Shown: piece after piece, positions 25,149 through 36,768 of the stretch
Position numbering within the stretch: position 1 is the stretch's first letter
Layout: every line of letters begins with the position of its first letter
Assembly (NCBI RefSeq): GCF_040024445.1
Contig: NZ_CP157276.1
Location: forward strand, 2,914,001-2,978,000
Source of the DNA: Prescottella soli
GTDB lineage: Bacteria; Actinomycetota; Actinomycetes; Mycobacteriales; Mycobacteriaceae
DNA length: 64,000 nucleotides
Reading direction: 5' to 3'
Position numbers and translations under genes: made by a program
Notes under the pieces: generated by a model
Seen by the model: only the letters and a program-made list of their open reading frames with translations
Database searches by the model: none
What the model was told of the DNA's origin: nothing

Positions 25149-26063
25149 TCAGGCCGCGGAACGCAACCAGTTCGCGAGCCACGACGTCGCCGTCGCACCC
25201 GAGGGATCGACCACGTACGTCACGTAGTCCTGGTGAACCTGCGAGCGGTAGAAGCTGTTCAACTTCTCGACACGATCCTCGTTGGCTCCGTCGGACGACT
25301 GCGCCTGGAGAGTGGGCATGCCACCTGCCGCGATCAGGTCGTCGACGATAGACATCGCCTCCTGCACGTACCGCCCGGTCATCGGGGCCACCGGCGACGA
25401 GTTCTGCGCCAGGAATCCGGCCATGCGCGTGACGAAGTCGTCCTTCGGGGTGGAGCAGTAGAGGTCGCCGGCCGCACAGAAAGTGCGGGTCTGCGGGGTG
25501 ACCAGGCCGAAACCGCCGATGCGCGGTCCGCCGGCGCCGTTACCGACCACCGGGGGCCCGACCAGCGTGTCGCCCTCCGACCGGCGCGGGTCGGACAACA
25601 GCCCCACGGCCGCGATCCGCGACGGCGGCACCACCCCGAGCCCGGTACCGATATCCGCCGCGAGGTCGCCGGCGGCGTCGGCGCCCTGGCTGTAGCCGAT
25701 GAGTGCGAATTTGGTGTTGCCGCACCGCTGCGCGACGTCCGCGATGATCCCGCGAGCATTGTCGACGGCCTGACGCTTGGACGCGCCGTAGATCTCGGTT
25801 TCCCACGGGAACGCCGTCGCCGCATACGTCACGTAGTCCACGCCGACCGATGCGGGCAGGCGATCGGTGACGGCGCCGAGCATGCCCGGACCGCGATGCT
25901 CACCGGGATCGGTAGTGGTCTCCCACGTACCCGGAATCGCGACGACCTGCAGGTTCGGGCACGCCGGCGCGGCCTGCGCCGTTCCCGCCCCCACAGAGAC
26001 CACGGAACCGAAAACAGTTGCGACACATGCACCAAGCACGGCCAAAGACTTCTTCGCACGCAT
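25149..26063 (-). CDS. Secreted cutinase-family esterase (Culp-like)
   Basis: A 304-residue exported hydrolase. The signal peptide ends near GTAQAAP (about residue 32), followed by the early Cys of ACPNLQVVAIPG. The nucleophile elbow is GYSQGADAAGD. The second disulfide region CAAGDLYCSTPKDDF carries the likely catalytic Asp, and a His lies in RSQVHQDYV. Cutinase-like proteins of mycolata cleave ester bonds in lipids or polyesters at or outside the cell envelope. The ATG at 26063 gives a normal signal; an upstream in-frame extension lacks a ribosome site. Confidence 0.9.
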   Translation of the reverse strand: MRAKKSLAVLGACVATVFGSVVSVGAGTAQAAPACPNLQVVAIPGTWETTTDPGEHRGPGMLGAVTDRLPASVGVDYVTYAATAFPWETEIYGASKRQAVDNARGIIADVAQRCGNTKFALIGYSQGADAAGDLAADIGTGLGVVPPSRIAAVGLLSDPRRSEGDTLVGPPVVGNGAGGPRIGGFGLVTPQTRTFCAAGDLYCSTPKDDFVTRMAGFLAQNSSPVAPMTGRYVQEAMSIVDDLIAAGGMPTLQAQSSDGANEDRVEKLNSFYRSQVHQDYVTYVVDPSGATATSWLANWLRSAA

Positions 26064-26287
26064 CAACACCGCACCCCAATCACTCGATCCAGGTGGCCAC
26101 TTCCCCATGACCACGTGCCGTGACGTCCCCTCCCGTGACAACGCCTGCGGGTGACGCGACACCTTGATCCTGACAGGACCAGATGTCGAGACGGTGCACG
26201 ATCGGTAAACGCACGTTACCGGACGGGCGGTTCCGTGTGGGGTCCTTCGCAGAGCCGACGAAACGGGTTGGCGGCAAATCGAAAACG

Positions 26288-26319
26288 GCGGGCCCCCTCG
26301 AATTATCGAGGGGGCCCGC
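26288..26319 (-). terminator. Intrinsic terminator after the Ig-like gene pair
   Basis: A perfect 14-base stem (GCGGGCCCCCTCGA and its complement) with loop ATTA is followed on the minus strand by GCCGTTTTCG. It lies 13 bases beyond the stop of the Ig-like gene at 26333, closing that leftward operon. Confidence 0.85.
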
Positions 26320-26332
26320 TGCCTTACTCAGA

Positions 26333-28075
26333 TCAGCCTCCCAAGCTGCCGAACAGCCCCGACAAGCTACCGAGACTTCCCGGGCCGTCGGTCCCCGGCA
26401 GCGTGTCCGGGTTACCGGTCACCGTGACGTTCACGGGTGCCGCGGCCGAGTCGATGAAGCCTGCGTCGGCCGTGAACTGGGCGGTGACGACGAAATCGCC
26501 CGGGTTCTGGAAGAACGTCGTCAGGGTCGCGACGCCGTTCGCGTCCACCCGAACAGGCCCGCCGAGCAGTACGTTGCCGAGCTTGAACTGCACCGTGCCG
26601 CGCGCGTCGGCCGGGTGGAGACGCGCGGTGAGCGTCACCGGCGAACCCTTGGCGGTCGATGCGACCGGATCGACGGTCACCGTGGTGGCCACGGCGGCAG
26701 CCGGAGCCTCGGTGACACTGACCGGGTACTGCGTCGAGACCGACGGGGAAACCCCCGCGGCGCCCGAGTAGCGAGCGATCACCCGGTGAGTGCCGTTGGT
26801 GTCGAACGTGTGCGGCAGCACGGCGGCGCCGTCATCCTTGACGTCGGCCGTACCCACCGCGACGCCGTCCACCTCGAAGGTCACCGTGCCACCGGAGACC
26901 CCCGGCTCGACCCTGGCGGTCAGGTTCACCGGCTGGTCGCGGTAGGCGTCCTGAGCCGGTCCGGTGACCGACGTGGTGGTCTGGATGTCCTGCGAGGTCA
27001 CCGTCACCGTCTTCGAGCCGGACGACTGGCTGAAGAACTGCGCGCCCAGGAACTTCGCCGCGTACGCGTAGTCACCGTCCACGTCGAGCGTCTCGTTGAG
27101 CGTGGCCTTGCCGTTCACCAGATCGACCGGCGCCCCGACGTCCTCACCGTTCCGGGTGAACTGCACCTGTCCGGTGTCCGGGGTCGGCACGACCGTGGCA
27201 CTGAGCGTGAACGCGCCGCCGTTGGTCACCGCGCTGGGGCCGTCCAGGTGGGTGACGGTCGCGACCGCCTGCCGCTGGATCTGGATCGTGGCCAGCGGAC
27301 CGGCCCCCCCGTTCAGCGGGCCGCCGGAGGTATCACGCGGCGAGCACTGGGTGGGGGCCCAGACGGTGCCGATGATCGGCGCATTGGCCCGGGGCAGGAA
27401 GGTCAGGAAGTTGGCGTCGTTGCCGAACTGGCCGGCGTTTCCGGCCGTGCGCAGTTTCATCGAGATATCCCCGGCCGCGCCTGCCTTGAGATGGGCCTTG
27501 ACCTTCGGCAACTGGAACGTCGTGGTAGTTCCCGACGCGTTGGCCTTGATACCGCCCTCGGAGCTCTTCGAGGAACTGGGGCCGTTGCCGATCGTCTGGT
27601 TGTTCCCGGACAGGCGGATGATCTGCCCGTTCGGGTCCACATTGCCCTGCTCGTTGACGACGAGGACGTTGGGCTCGACACCCGTGATGCCCGACGCGGT
27701 ACCCGCGACCACCTCGGCGCCGAGGAACTGCGCGTTCTCCGGCATCGCCACGTCGATCTTGAGCCGCGAGATGTTCGCCAGGCTCGCGCCGGAACCCAGA
27801 TCGTTGGCCAGCGAGATGGGCGGCGGCGAGATCGTCACCACGAACTCCTCACCGGGCGCCACGCTGGTCGGTGCGTCGACCTCCACCGACGCCGCCTGCA
27901 CCTGAGTCTGCGGCCCACCGGCCAGACTCGACGACGGCGTCGCCAGACATGCGTTGTTGAACGGTGTCGTCGTCGTCCCCGCGGATGCGGTCGCCGCACC
28001 CAGCACGCCGGCGCCCGCGACGACCGTCGCGCCCACCGCGACCGGCGCGATGTAGCGGTACAGCTTGGAACTCAT
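26333..28075 (-). CDS. Secreted Ig-like repeat protein with three Big-type domains
   Basis: A 580-residue exported protein. The signal peptide (1-35) ends at TASAG. A unique N-terminal domain of about 230 residues follows, with cysteines in NNACLAT and PTQCSPRD. Three bacterial Ig-like domains of about 95 residues then repeat the pattern T-V-x-P...GTVQF...G...V...G.A.L..TF...G...V.A.F. The protein ends in SLGSLSGLF and GSLGG, the same tail as the neighbour at 28098. It is likely a cell-surface or wall-spanning protein; the ligand is unknown. The ATG at 28075 follows GCAGGAGGATCG. It is cotranscribed with its paralogue. Confidence 0.85.
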   Translation of the reverse strand: MSSKLYRYIAPVAVGATVVAGAGVLGAATASAGTTTTPFNNACLATPSSSLAGGPQTQVQAASVEVDAPTSVAPGEEFVVTISPPPISLANDLGSGASLANISRLKIDVAMPENAQFLGAEVVAGTASGITGVEPNVLVVNEQGNVDPNGQIIRLSGNNQTIGNGPSSSKSSEGGIKANASGTTTTFQLPKVKAHLKAGAAGDISMKLRTAGNAGQFGNDANFLTFLPRANAPIIGTVWAPTQCSPRDTSGGPLNGGAGPLATIQIQRQAVATVTHLDGPSAVTNGGAFTLSATVVPTPDTGQVQFTRNGEDVGAPVDLVNGKATLNETLDVDGDYAYAAKFLGAQFFSQSSGSKTVTVTSQDIQTTTSVTGPAQDAYRDQPVNLTARVEPGVSGGTVTFEVDGVAVGTADVKDDGAAVLPHTFDTNGTHRVIARYSGAAGVSPSVSTQYPVSVTEAPAAAVATTVTVDPVASTAKGSPVTLTARLHPADARGTVQFKLGNVLLGGPVRVDANGVATLTTFFQNPGDFVVTAQFTADAGFIDSAAAPVNVTVTGNPDTLPGTDGPGSLGSLSGLFGSLGG

Positions 28076-28097
28076 CGATCCTCCTGCACTCATCTCG

Positions 28098-29900
28098 TCA
28101 GCCCCCCAGCGATCCGGTGAACAGCCCGCTCAGCGAGCCCAAACTTCCAGCGCCCGGATCCGTCGTCTCCGGCGCAGCGGACACGTTCAGCACCACGGGA
28201 TTCGAGACGGTGTCCCGGAAGCCCGCGCCGCCGAGGAACTTCGCGCTGAGCACCTGCGTGCCCTCGGCGTCGAGCGTGGTCGTGATCGACGCCTTGCCGT
28301 CCACGATCGCCACCGGTGCGCCGATGGCCTCAGCGCCCTTGTAGAACTGGACGGTGCCCTGCGCGGTGGCGGGGTCGACGTCCACGGTGATCGTGACCGT
28401 CTGGCCGACCACCGACAGGCCCTGGACCTTCAGGTCCGCGTTCACCGGGGTGAGCACGGGCGCGGTCGGGGCGACCGTGGCCGTGAACGGCGCGGACGTG
28501 GAGGCCGAGAAGCCCTCGGTGCCACCGAAGTTGGCGACAACCTGGTAGCTGCCGGCGGTGTCGAACGTGTGCGCCAGCACCGCGACGCCGTCGGCGGTGC
28601 CCACCTCGGACGAGCCGATCGGGGTGCCGTCGACGGAGAAGGTGACGGTGCCGCCGGCGGGAATCGGGCGAACGGTCGCCATCAGGTTGGCCGGGCTGCC
28701 GGCCTCGGCGCTCACCGGTTCGACGACCACGGTGGTGGTCTGCCAGGCACCGTAGGCGACATTGACGTGCTGGGCCGTGGCGGCCGAGTCGGCGTAGCCG
28801 AAGCCGCCGACGAAGTTCGCGGTCACCGCGAAGTCACCGGGATCGGTGAAGAGGTGGTTCAACGTGGCCTTGCCCTCGGCGTTCACCTGAACCGGGTTGC
28901 CGACATTGGCACCGTTCACCACGAACTGCACGGTGCCCGTGGCACCGGCCGGGGAGACGGTGGCCTCGAGCGGCACCGTCGTACCCGCCTCGGCCGTGGC
29001 CGGGACGGTCACCGACGTGGTGGTCGTCGACGGGCCGACCTCGACCTGCTGCGCTCCGGACTCGGAGTCGTGGAACAGTCCCGTAGCGGTGTACTTCGCG
29101 GAGACGGAGTGGGTGCCCATCGTGTCGAAGGCATGAGACAGCGTGGCGGTACCGCCACTCACCACGACCGGGTCGCCGATCGGGTTCGCACCCTCGAAGA
29201 ACTGCACGGTGCCCGTGGCGGTGGCCGGCGAGACCGTGGCGGTGAGCGTCGCCGGGCTGCCCTTGCCGATCGAGGCGGGCGCCGTCATCGTCGTGGTCGT
29301 GTGCTCGCGTGGGTCCTCGACGCGGACCCACGCACCGGCCGGGTTGCTGCCCGACTGGGTGGAGAACGCGTAGACGTCGAACACGAAGCCGGCGTTGTAG
29401 TCGCCCGGGGCCTGGGTCGCTGGGATCTTGTAGGTGACGTCGAAGTTCACATTGTCGAGGTAGCCCTTGGTACCGAGAATCGGAACCGAGTTGCAGCCGC
29501 CCCCGGAACAGGTCGCCTTGACGCCGGCCGCGCCCTCGTCGGTGACGGTCGACTGCTTGCTGATCGTGTGCGAGACGTACTGGAAGCCCGCGGGCGCGAT
29601 CTGTCGGATCGCGGTCATGTACCGACCGATTCCGGCGGTCTTCCAGATCTTGGCGGTGTACGTCACGGTGTCACCCGGTCGGACGACGTTCACGCCCGGC
29701 TGGGTGGGGTTGACCGTAGTGCCGTTCACCGCCGTCAGGCTCAGATTCCACCTGAGGTTGTCGTTCGGCTGGTCGCCCGTCGTTGCGGGCGGCGGGTCGG
29801 CTGCCGCGGCGATGCCGGCACCGGCGCCGAGCATCACCGCCACGGCGGCGCCGGCGGCGAGCACCGGTGTCGCGAGTCTACGAAGGGTTGACGAAAGCAC
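28098..29900 (-). CDS. Secreted Ig-like repeat protein with four Big-type domains
   Basis: A 600-residue paralogue of the gene downstream. A signal peptide ends at AAAAD near residue 34. The N-terminal domain (about 35-210), with a Cys pair in CSGGGC, differs from the one in the neighbour. Four tandem Ig-like domains follow (about 210-575), and then SLGSLSGLF and GSLGG at the end. The GTG at 29900 has GAGGAGGATCA upstream. Only 22 bases separate it from the second gene. The arrangement points to local duplication with exchange of N-terminal domains and domain number. A CRP-like site lies 40 bases upstream. Confidence 0.85.
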   Translation of the reverse strand: MLSSTLRRLATPVLAAGAAVAVMLGAGAGIAAAADPPPATTGDQPNDNLRWNLSLTAVNGTTVNPTQPGVNVVRPGDTVTYTAKIWKTAGIGRYMTAIRQIAPAGFQYVSHTISKQSTVTDEGAAGVKATCSGGGCNSVPILGTKGYLDNVNFDVTYKIPATQAPGDYNAGFVFDVYAFSTQSGSNPAGAWVRVEDPREHTTTTMTAPASIGKGSPATLTATVSPATATGTVQFFEGANPIGDPVVVSGGTATLSHAFDTMGTHSVSAKYTATGLFHDSESGAQQVEVGPSTTTTSVTVPATAEAGTTVPLEATVSPAGATGTVQFVVNGANVGNPVQVNAEGKATLNHLFTDPGDFAVTANFVGGFGYADSAATAQHVNVAYGAWQTTTVVVEPVSAEAGSPANLMATVRPIPAGGTVTFSVDGTPIGSSEVGTADGVAVLAHTFDTAGSYQVVANFGGTEGFSASTSAPFTATVAPTAPVLTPVNADLKVQGLSVVGQTVTITVDVDPATAQGTVQFYKGAEAIGAPVAIVDGKASITTTLDAEGTQVLSAKFLGGAGFRDTVSNPVVLNVSAAPETTDPGAGSLGSLSGLFTGSLGG

Positions 29901-29939
29901 TGATCCTCCTCAGGTCGTCCGCCTCCCGACCGGCGGTCA

Positions 29940-29955
29940 TGTGTCATACATCACA
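29940..29955. promoter_or_regulatory. CRP/GlxR-like binding site upstream of the Ig-like operon
   Basis: TGTGT-N6-TCACA matches the CRP/GlxR consensus TGTGA-N6-TCACA with one mismatch, and it sits within a longer inverted repeat CATGTG-N8-CACATG (29938-29957). It lies 40-55 bases upstream of the GTG at 29900. The position would suit cAMP-dependent control of the Ig-like genes; binding is inferred. Confidence 0.45.
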
Positions 29956-30035
29956 TGTGCGGCACTGTAGCCGTTGCAGGATCGTTGTAAACCCGTTTTC
30001 TGGTCACCTGTCCAAAAGAGTTCGGGCAGAACAGA

Positions 30036-30081
30036 CGAAGGCCCCATTCCACGCGAGGCGAAGCGTGGAATGGGGCCTTCG
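30036..30081 (-). terminator. Strong hairpin terminator after gltD
   Basis: A perfect 19-base stem (30036-30054 with 30063-30081) with an 8-base loop lies 40 bases beyond the gltD stop. It is unusually long and symmetrical, and no other gene overlaps it. The U-run is weak, so strength would come mainly from the stem. Confidence 0.8.
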
Positions 30082-30120
30082 AGCCCTGGCGGCGGGGAAC
30101 GACGCTGGTCCCCGCCAGGA

Positions 30121-31564
<1,444 letters not shown>

Positions 31565-31572
<8 letters not shown>

Positions 31573-34500
31573 GAGCTGCCTCCATGATTGCGTCGTCCAC
31601 GTTCATTCCGTTCTTCTTCGCGGTCTCGATAGCGACGAGGACCTTCTTGTAGTCGCGCGGCATGACCTTCGCGAAATGAGCCTTCTGGTGCGACCAGTCG
31701 GCGAGGATCCGAGCCGCAACCTCGGATCCGGTCTCGTCACGGTGACGCTCGATGGCGCCGTGCAGCCACCCGAAGTCCTCGACGCTGAGATCCTCGAGAT
31801 CGACCAACTCGGTGTTGAGGTTGGCCCCGAAATCACGGTCCGGGTTGAAGATGAACGCGACGCCACCGGACATGCCGGCACCGAAGTTGCGTCCCGTCTT
31901 ACCGAGGATGACCACCTTGCCGCCGGTCATGTACTCGCAACCGTGATCGCCCACACCTTCGACGACAGCGGTGGCGCCGGAGTTGCGGACTGCGAAACGT
32001 TCACCCACGATGCCGCGGATGAGAGCCTCACCCGTGGTGGCACCGAACAGGATCACGTTTCCGCCGATGATGTTCTCCTCGGGCACGAAGCCCTCGGCCG
32101 TCTGCAGCGGCGGGCGGACGACGATCCGGCCACCCGAGAGGCCCTTGCCGACGAAGTCGTTGGCGTCGCCCTGCAGCCGCAGCGTCATGCCCTTGGGCAC
32201 GAAGGCACCGAAGCTGTTGCCGGCCGAACCCCTGAACGTGATGTCGATCGTGTCGTCCGGCAGGCCCTCCGCGCCGTAGGCCTTCGTCAGCTCGTGGCCG
32301 AGCATGGTGCCGACCGTGCGGTTGACGTTCGTGATCTCCGACGCGAACGCGACCGCCTCGCCCTTGTCGAGGGCCGGGCGGGCCTGCTCGATCAGCTGCT
32401 GGTCGAGCGCCTTCTCCAGGCCGTGCTCCTGGGTGCCCGAGCAGTACAGGTCCTGGTCCGCGAACGCGGACTCGACCTTGTGCAGGATCGGCGACAGGTC
32501 CAGCTTGGACGCCTTCCAGTGCTCGAGCGCCGCGGTGGTGTCGAGGACGTCGACCTGACCGACGGCCTCCTGCAGGGTGCGGAAGCCCAGCTCGGCGAGC
32601 AGCTCGCGCACCTCCTCGGCGATGAACATGAAGAAGTTCTCGACGAACTCGGGCTTGCCCGCGAAACGCTTGCGCAGCACCGGGTTCTGCGTCGCCACGC
32701 CCACCGGGCAGGTGTCGAGGTGGCACACGCGCATCATGATGCAGCCCGAGACCACCAGCGGTGCGGTGGCGAAACCGAACTCCTCGCCGCCGAGCAGCGT
32801 CGCGATCACGACGTCGCGGCCGGTCTTCATCTGACCGTCGACCTGGACCACGATGCGGTCGCGCAGACCGTTGAGCAGCAGCGTCTGCTGGGTCTCGGCC
32901 AGGCCGAGCTCCCACGGCGCACCCGCGTGCTTGAGCGACGTCAGCGGCGACGCGCCCGTGCCACCGTCGTGACCCGAGATCAGGACGACGTCGGCGTGCG
33001 CCTTCGACACACCCGCGGCGACGGTGCCGACACCGATCTCCGAGACCAGCTTCACGTGGATCCGCGCCTGCGGATTCGCGTTCTTGAGGTCGTGGATCAG
33101 CTGCGCCAGATCCTCGATCGAGTAGATGTCGTGGTGCGGCGGCGGCGAGATGAGGCCGACGCCCGGGGTGGAGCCACGCACCTCGGCGACCCACGGGTAC
33201 ACCTTGTGCGGCGGCAGCTGGCCACCCTCACCGGGCTTGGCGCCCTGCGCCATCTTGATCTGGATGTCGGTGCAGTTGGTCAGGTAGTGCGACGTGACAC
33301 CGAAGCGACCCGACGCGACCTGCTTGATCGCCGACCGGCGCCAGTCGCCGTTCTCGTCCGGCGTGAAGCGCGACGGATGCTCGCCGCCCTCACCGGAATT
33401 CGAGCGGGCACCGAGACGGTTCATCGCGATGGCGAGGGTCTCGTGCGCCTCCGCCGAGATGGAGCCGTAGCTCATCGCGCCGGTCGAGAACCGCTTGACG
33501 ATCGACTCCGCCGATTCCACTTCGTCGATCGAGATGGGCTCGCGCAGACCGGCCTTGAACTTGAACAGGCCACGCAGCGACGCCAGGCGCTCCGACTGGT
33601 CGTCGACCAGCTTGGTGTACTCCTTGAACACCTGGTACTGGCCGGTCTTGGTGGAGTGCTGGAGCTTGAACACCGTGTCCGGGTTGAACAGGTGGTACTC
33701 GCCCTCACGACGCCACTGGTACTCACCGCCCACCTCGAGCTCGCGGTGCGCCCGCAGCTCGGGACGGTCGAGGTACGCATTGGCATGCCGCACAGCGACA
33801 TCCGCGGCGATCTCGTCCAGTCCGATGCCGTCCAGGTTGGAGTGCAGACCGGTGAAGTACTCGTCGACGAGCTCCTGCGACAGGCCGATCACCTGGAACA
33901 GCTGGGCACCGGTGTACGACGCGAGCGTCGAGATGCCCATCTTCGACATCACCTTCAGCACGCCCTTGCCGGCGGCCTTGATGTAGTTCGCGACGGCCTT
34001 GTCGAGCGTCAGACCCGGCAGCTGGTTGCTCTGCATCAGCTCGTCGATCGTCTCGAACGCCATGTAGGGGTTGACCGCCGCGGCACCGAAGCCGAGCAGC
34101 GCCGCCATGTGGTGGACCTCGCGGGCGTCACCGGACTCGACGATCAGGCCGACCTTGGTGCGGGTCTTCTCACGCACCAGGTGGTGGTGCACCGCGGAGG
34201 TGAGGAGCAGCGACGGGATCGGCGCGTACTTCTCGTTGGACTCGCGGTCCGACAGCACGATGATGCGGGCACCGCCGGCGATGGCCTCGGAAACCTTCTC
34301 GCGCACCGTGTCCAGGGCCTTGCGCAGGCCCTCGCCGCCCTCCGCGACCGGGTACACGCCGCGCACGACGACGCTGCGGAAGTGCGGGAAACCGGCGGTG
34401 TCGTTGAGGTGGATCAGCTTCGACAGGTCGTCGTTGTGCAGGATCGGCTGCTGCAGCACGATCTGGCGGCACGGCGACATCGACGAGTCCAGCAGATCGG

Positions 34501-36151
34501 ACTCGGGTCCGATGGTGCCGCCCACGCTCGTGACGATCTCCTCGCGGATCGCGTCGAGCGGCGGGTTGGTCACCTGCGCGAACAGCTGCTGGAAGTAGTC
34601 GAACAGCATCCGCGGCCGGGCCGAGAGCACCGCGATCGGGGTGTCGGTGCCCATCGAGCCCAGCGCCTCGCCACCGGTGGCGGCCATCGGCTTGACGAGG
34701 AGGTTCACCTCTTCGTTGGTGTAGCCGAAGATCTGCTGGCGCAGCACGACCCGGTCGTGGGTCATGTACGTGTACTTGTGATCCGGCAGGTCCTCGATCC
34801 GGACCAGGACCTCGTCGACCCACTGCTGGTACGGGTGCGCGGCGGCGAGCTCCGACTTGATCTCGTCGTCGGAGATGATGCGGCCCTGCGCGGTGTCGAC
34901 CAGGAACATGCGGCCCGGCTGCAGGCGCATCCGGCGCACGATCTTCTCCGGCGCGATGTCCAGGACGCCGACCTCGGACGCCATGACGACCAGACCGTCC
35001 TCGGTGACCCACACGCGCGACGGACGCAGGCCGTTGCGGTCGAGCACGGCGCCGACGACGGTGCCGTCGGTGAAGCACACCGACGCCGGGCCGTCCCACG
35101 GCTCCATGAGCGCCGAGTGGTACTCGTAGAACGCCTTGCGGGCCGGATCCATGCTCTCGTGACGCTCCCAGGCCTCCGGGATCATCATCAGCACGGCGTG
35201 CGGCAGGCTGCGGCCACCGAGGTGCAGCAGCTCGAGCACCTCGTCGAAGCGCGCGGTGTCCGAGGCGCCCGGGGTGCAGATCGGGAAGATCTTCTCGAGC
35301 GCGCCCTCACCGAACACGTCGGACTTGATGAGCGCCTCGCGGGCCCGCATCCAGTTCTCGTTGCCGCTGACGGTGTTGATCTCGCCGTTGTGGGCGACGC
35401 GGCGGAACGGGTGCGCCAGCGGCCACGACGGGAACGTGTTGGTGGAGAAGCGCGAGTGCACCAGGCCCAGCGCGCTCTCGAGCCGGTCGTCCTGCAGGTC
35501 CAAGTAGAAACCCTTGAGCTGCGGGGTGGTGAGCATGCCCTTGTAGACGAACGTCTGCCCCGACAGGCTCGGGAAGTACACCGACTCGCGGCCCGGGCCG
35601 TCCTCGCCGGCGCCGCCGTCACCGAGCTCGTGCTCGACACGCTTGCGGACGACGTACGCACGGCGCTCGAGGTCCATGCCGGTGACCGAATCGTCGGCCG
35701 AGCCGATGAACACCTGACGGAACGTCGGCATCGCGGCCTGCGCCAGCGAACCGAGCGACGAGTCGTCGGTGGGAACCGCGCGCCAGCCGAGAACCGTCAG
35801 GCCCTCCTCGGCGACGATCTTCTCGACACCCGCGGCGGCCTCGTCGGCAGCGGCGTCGCCCTGCGGCAGGAACGCGATGCCGGTGGCGTACGCACCCTCG
35901 GCGGGCAGCTCGAAGTCGACGACGGCACGCAGGAAGCGGTCCGGGACCTGGAGCAGGATGCCGGCGCCGTCACCGGTGTTGGGCTCGGAGCCCGCGGCGC
36001 CGCGGTGCTCGAGGTTGACCAGTGCCGTGATCGCCTTCTCGACGATGTCGCGGCTGCGGCGACCGTGCATGTCGACGACGAACGCGACGCCGCACGCGTC
36101 GTGCTCGTTTGCCGGGTGGTAGAGCCCCTGGGGCCCGGGAAGATGCTTCAT
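31565..36151 (-). CDS. gltB: Glutamate synthase large subunit
   Basis: A 1528-residue alpha subunit of GOGAT, which turns glutamine plus 2-oxoglutarate into two glutamates. A short propeptide precedes Cys20 in [13 protein letters not shown], the nucleophile of the class II amidotransferase domain. The central domain and an FMN-binding synthase barrel follow, with [11 protein letters not shown] and [15 protein letters not shown] [3Fe-4S] cluster is marked by C-x5-C-x4-C in [13 protein letters not shown] near 1140. The C-terminal GXGXG helix domain closes the protein. Length is full and no break is visible. The ATG at 36151 faces a long intergenic region that must hold its promoter. Confidence 0.98.
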
Positions 36152-36593
36152 ACCTACTGCCTTCGTATGCGTAAATGCACCGACGACCAGCAGCGCTGAT
36201 GGCCATACAACTGCAGAGCATGTACCGACACGACACTGTGTTCGGCACCGACCGAGAAGGGCTCCTCATTGAGCCTCGGCACGGGACTGACGTCCACCCT
36301 GGCGACGTTGCTCTGGGGCGTATCAGACGTTCGTGAGTCCACCGTGTTGAGAAAATGTTAATTCACAACCCTGGGAGAGACGCAAGCAAGGCTCCCCTCT
36401 CCACCCCGTGACCTGTGGTTTTCCTCCCGCCTACTGGGCGAATGCAGCGCACGTCACAGCCTAGAGCGAATGTTTCGTCGCCGATGCCGCGATGTGTTGC
36501 GGCATCGACACGATCGTCCTACGACCGCGCTGCGCCTGCGTATCGCTGCGATGTCGGGCCCGTTGCGGAGGGGACGGGTCCCACCGGATACGC

Positions 36594-36607
36594 GTTTCGC
36601 GTGAAAC
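36594..36607. other. Second parS-like palindrome
   Basis: GTTTCGCGTGAAAC differs from the parS core GTTTCACGTGAAAC at one position and is itself nearly symmetrical. It is intergenic, between gltB and the MFS gene, about 26 kb from gyrA. It is weaker evidence than the site at 16140. Confidence 0.45.
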
Positions 36608-36643
36608 ATCGGAGAAGCCCGGGATTCCGGTGCAAAAATAGCT

Positions 36644-36676
36644 ACTGGCCGCAGCGAGTAGACAGCTGCGGCCAGT
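36644..36676 (-). terminator. Intrinsic terminator of the MFS transporter gene
   Basis: An 11-base perfect stem (ACTGGCCGCAG with its complement) and an 11-base loop are followed on the minus strand by AGCTATTTTTGC, a clear U-tract. It lies about 90 bases beyond the transporter stop. Confidence 0.85.
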
Positions 36677-36768
36677 GCAGGACGAACATTAGCATCTGTT
36701 GGACGTTTGACTCGCCGGGATCGGGAATCCTTGTCGGAGACCCTTATCCGGCACTACGAACGCCCAGC

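Larger units (their letters stand above)
36152..36768. other. Long intergenic region upstream of gltB
   Basis: About 620 bases with no convincing gene: the open frames present are short or lack ribosome sites. It contains the gltB leader, a parS-like palindrome (36594-36607) and, at its right end, the terminator of the MFS gene (36644-36676). The AT-rich patch GAGAAAATGTTAATTCACAA near 36350-36370 is a possible promoter or nitrogen-regulator region, which I could not match to a defined box. Confidence 0.6.
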
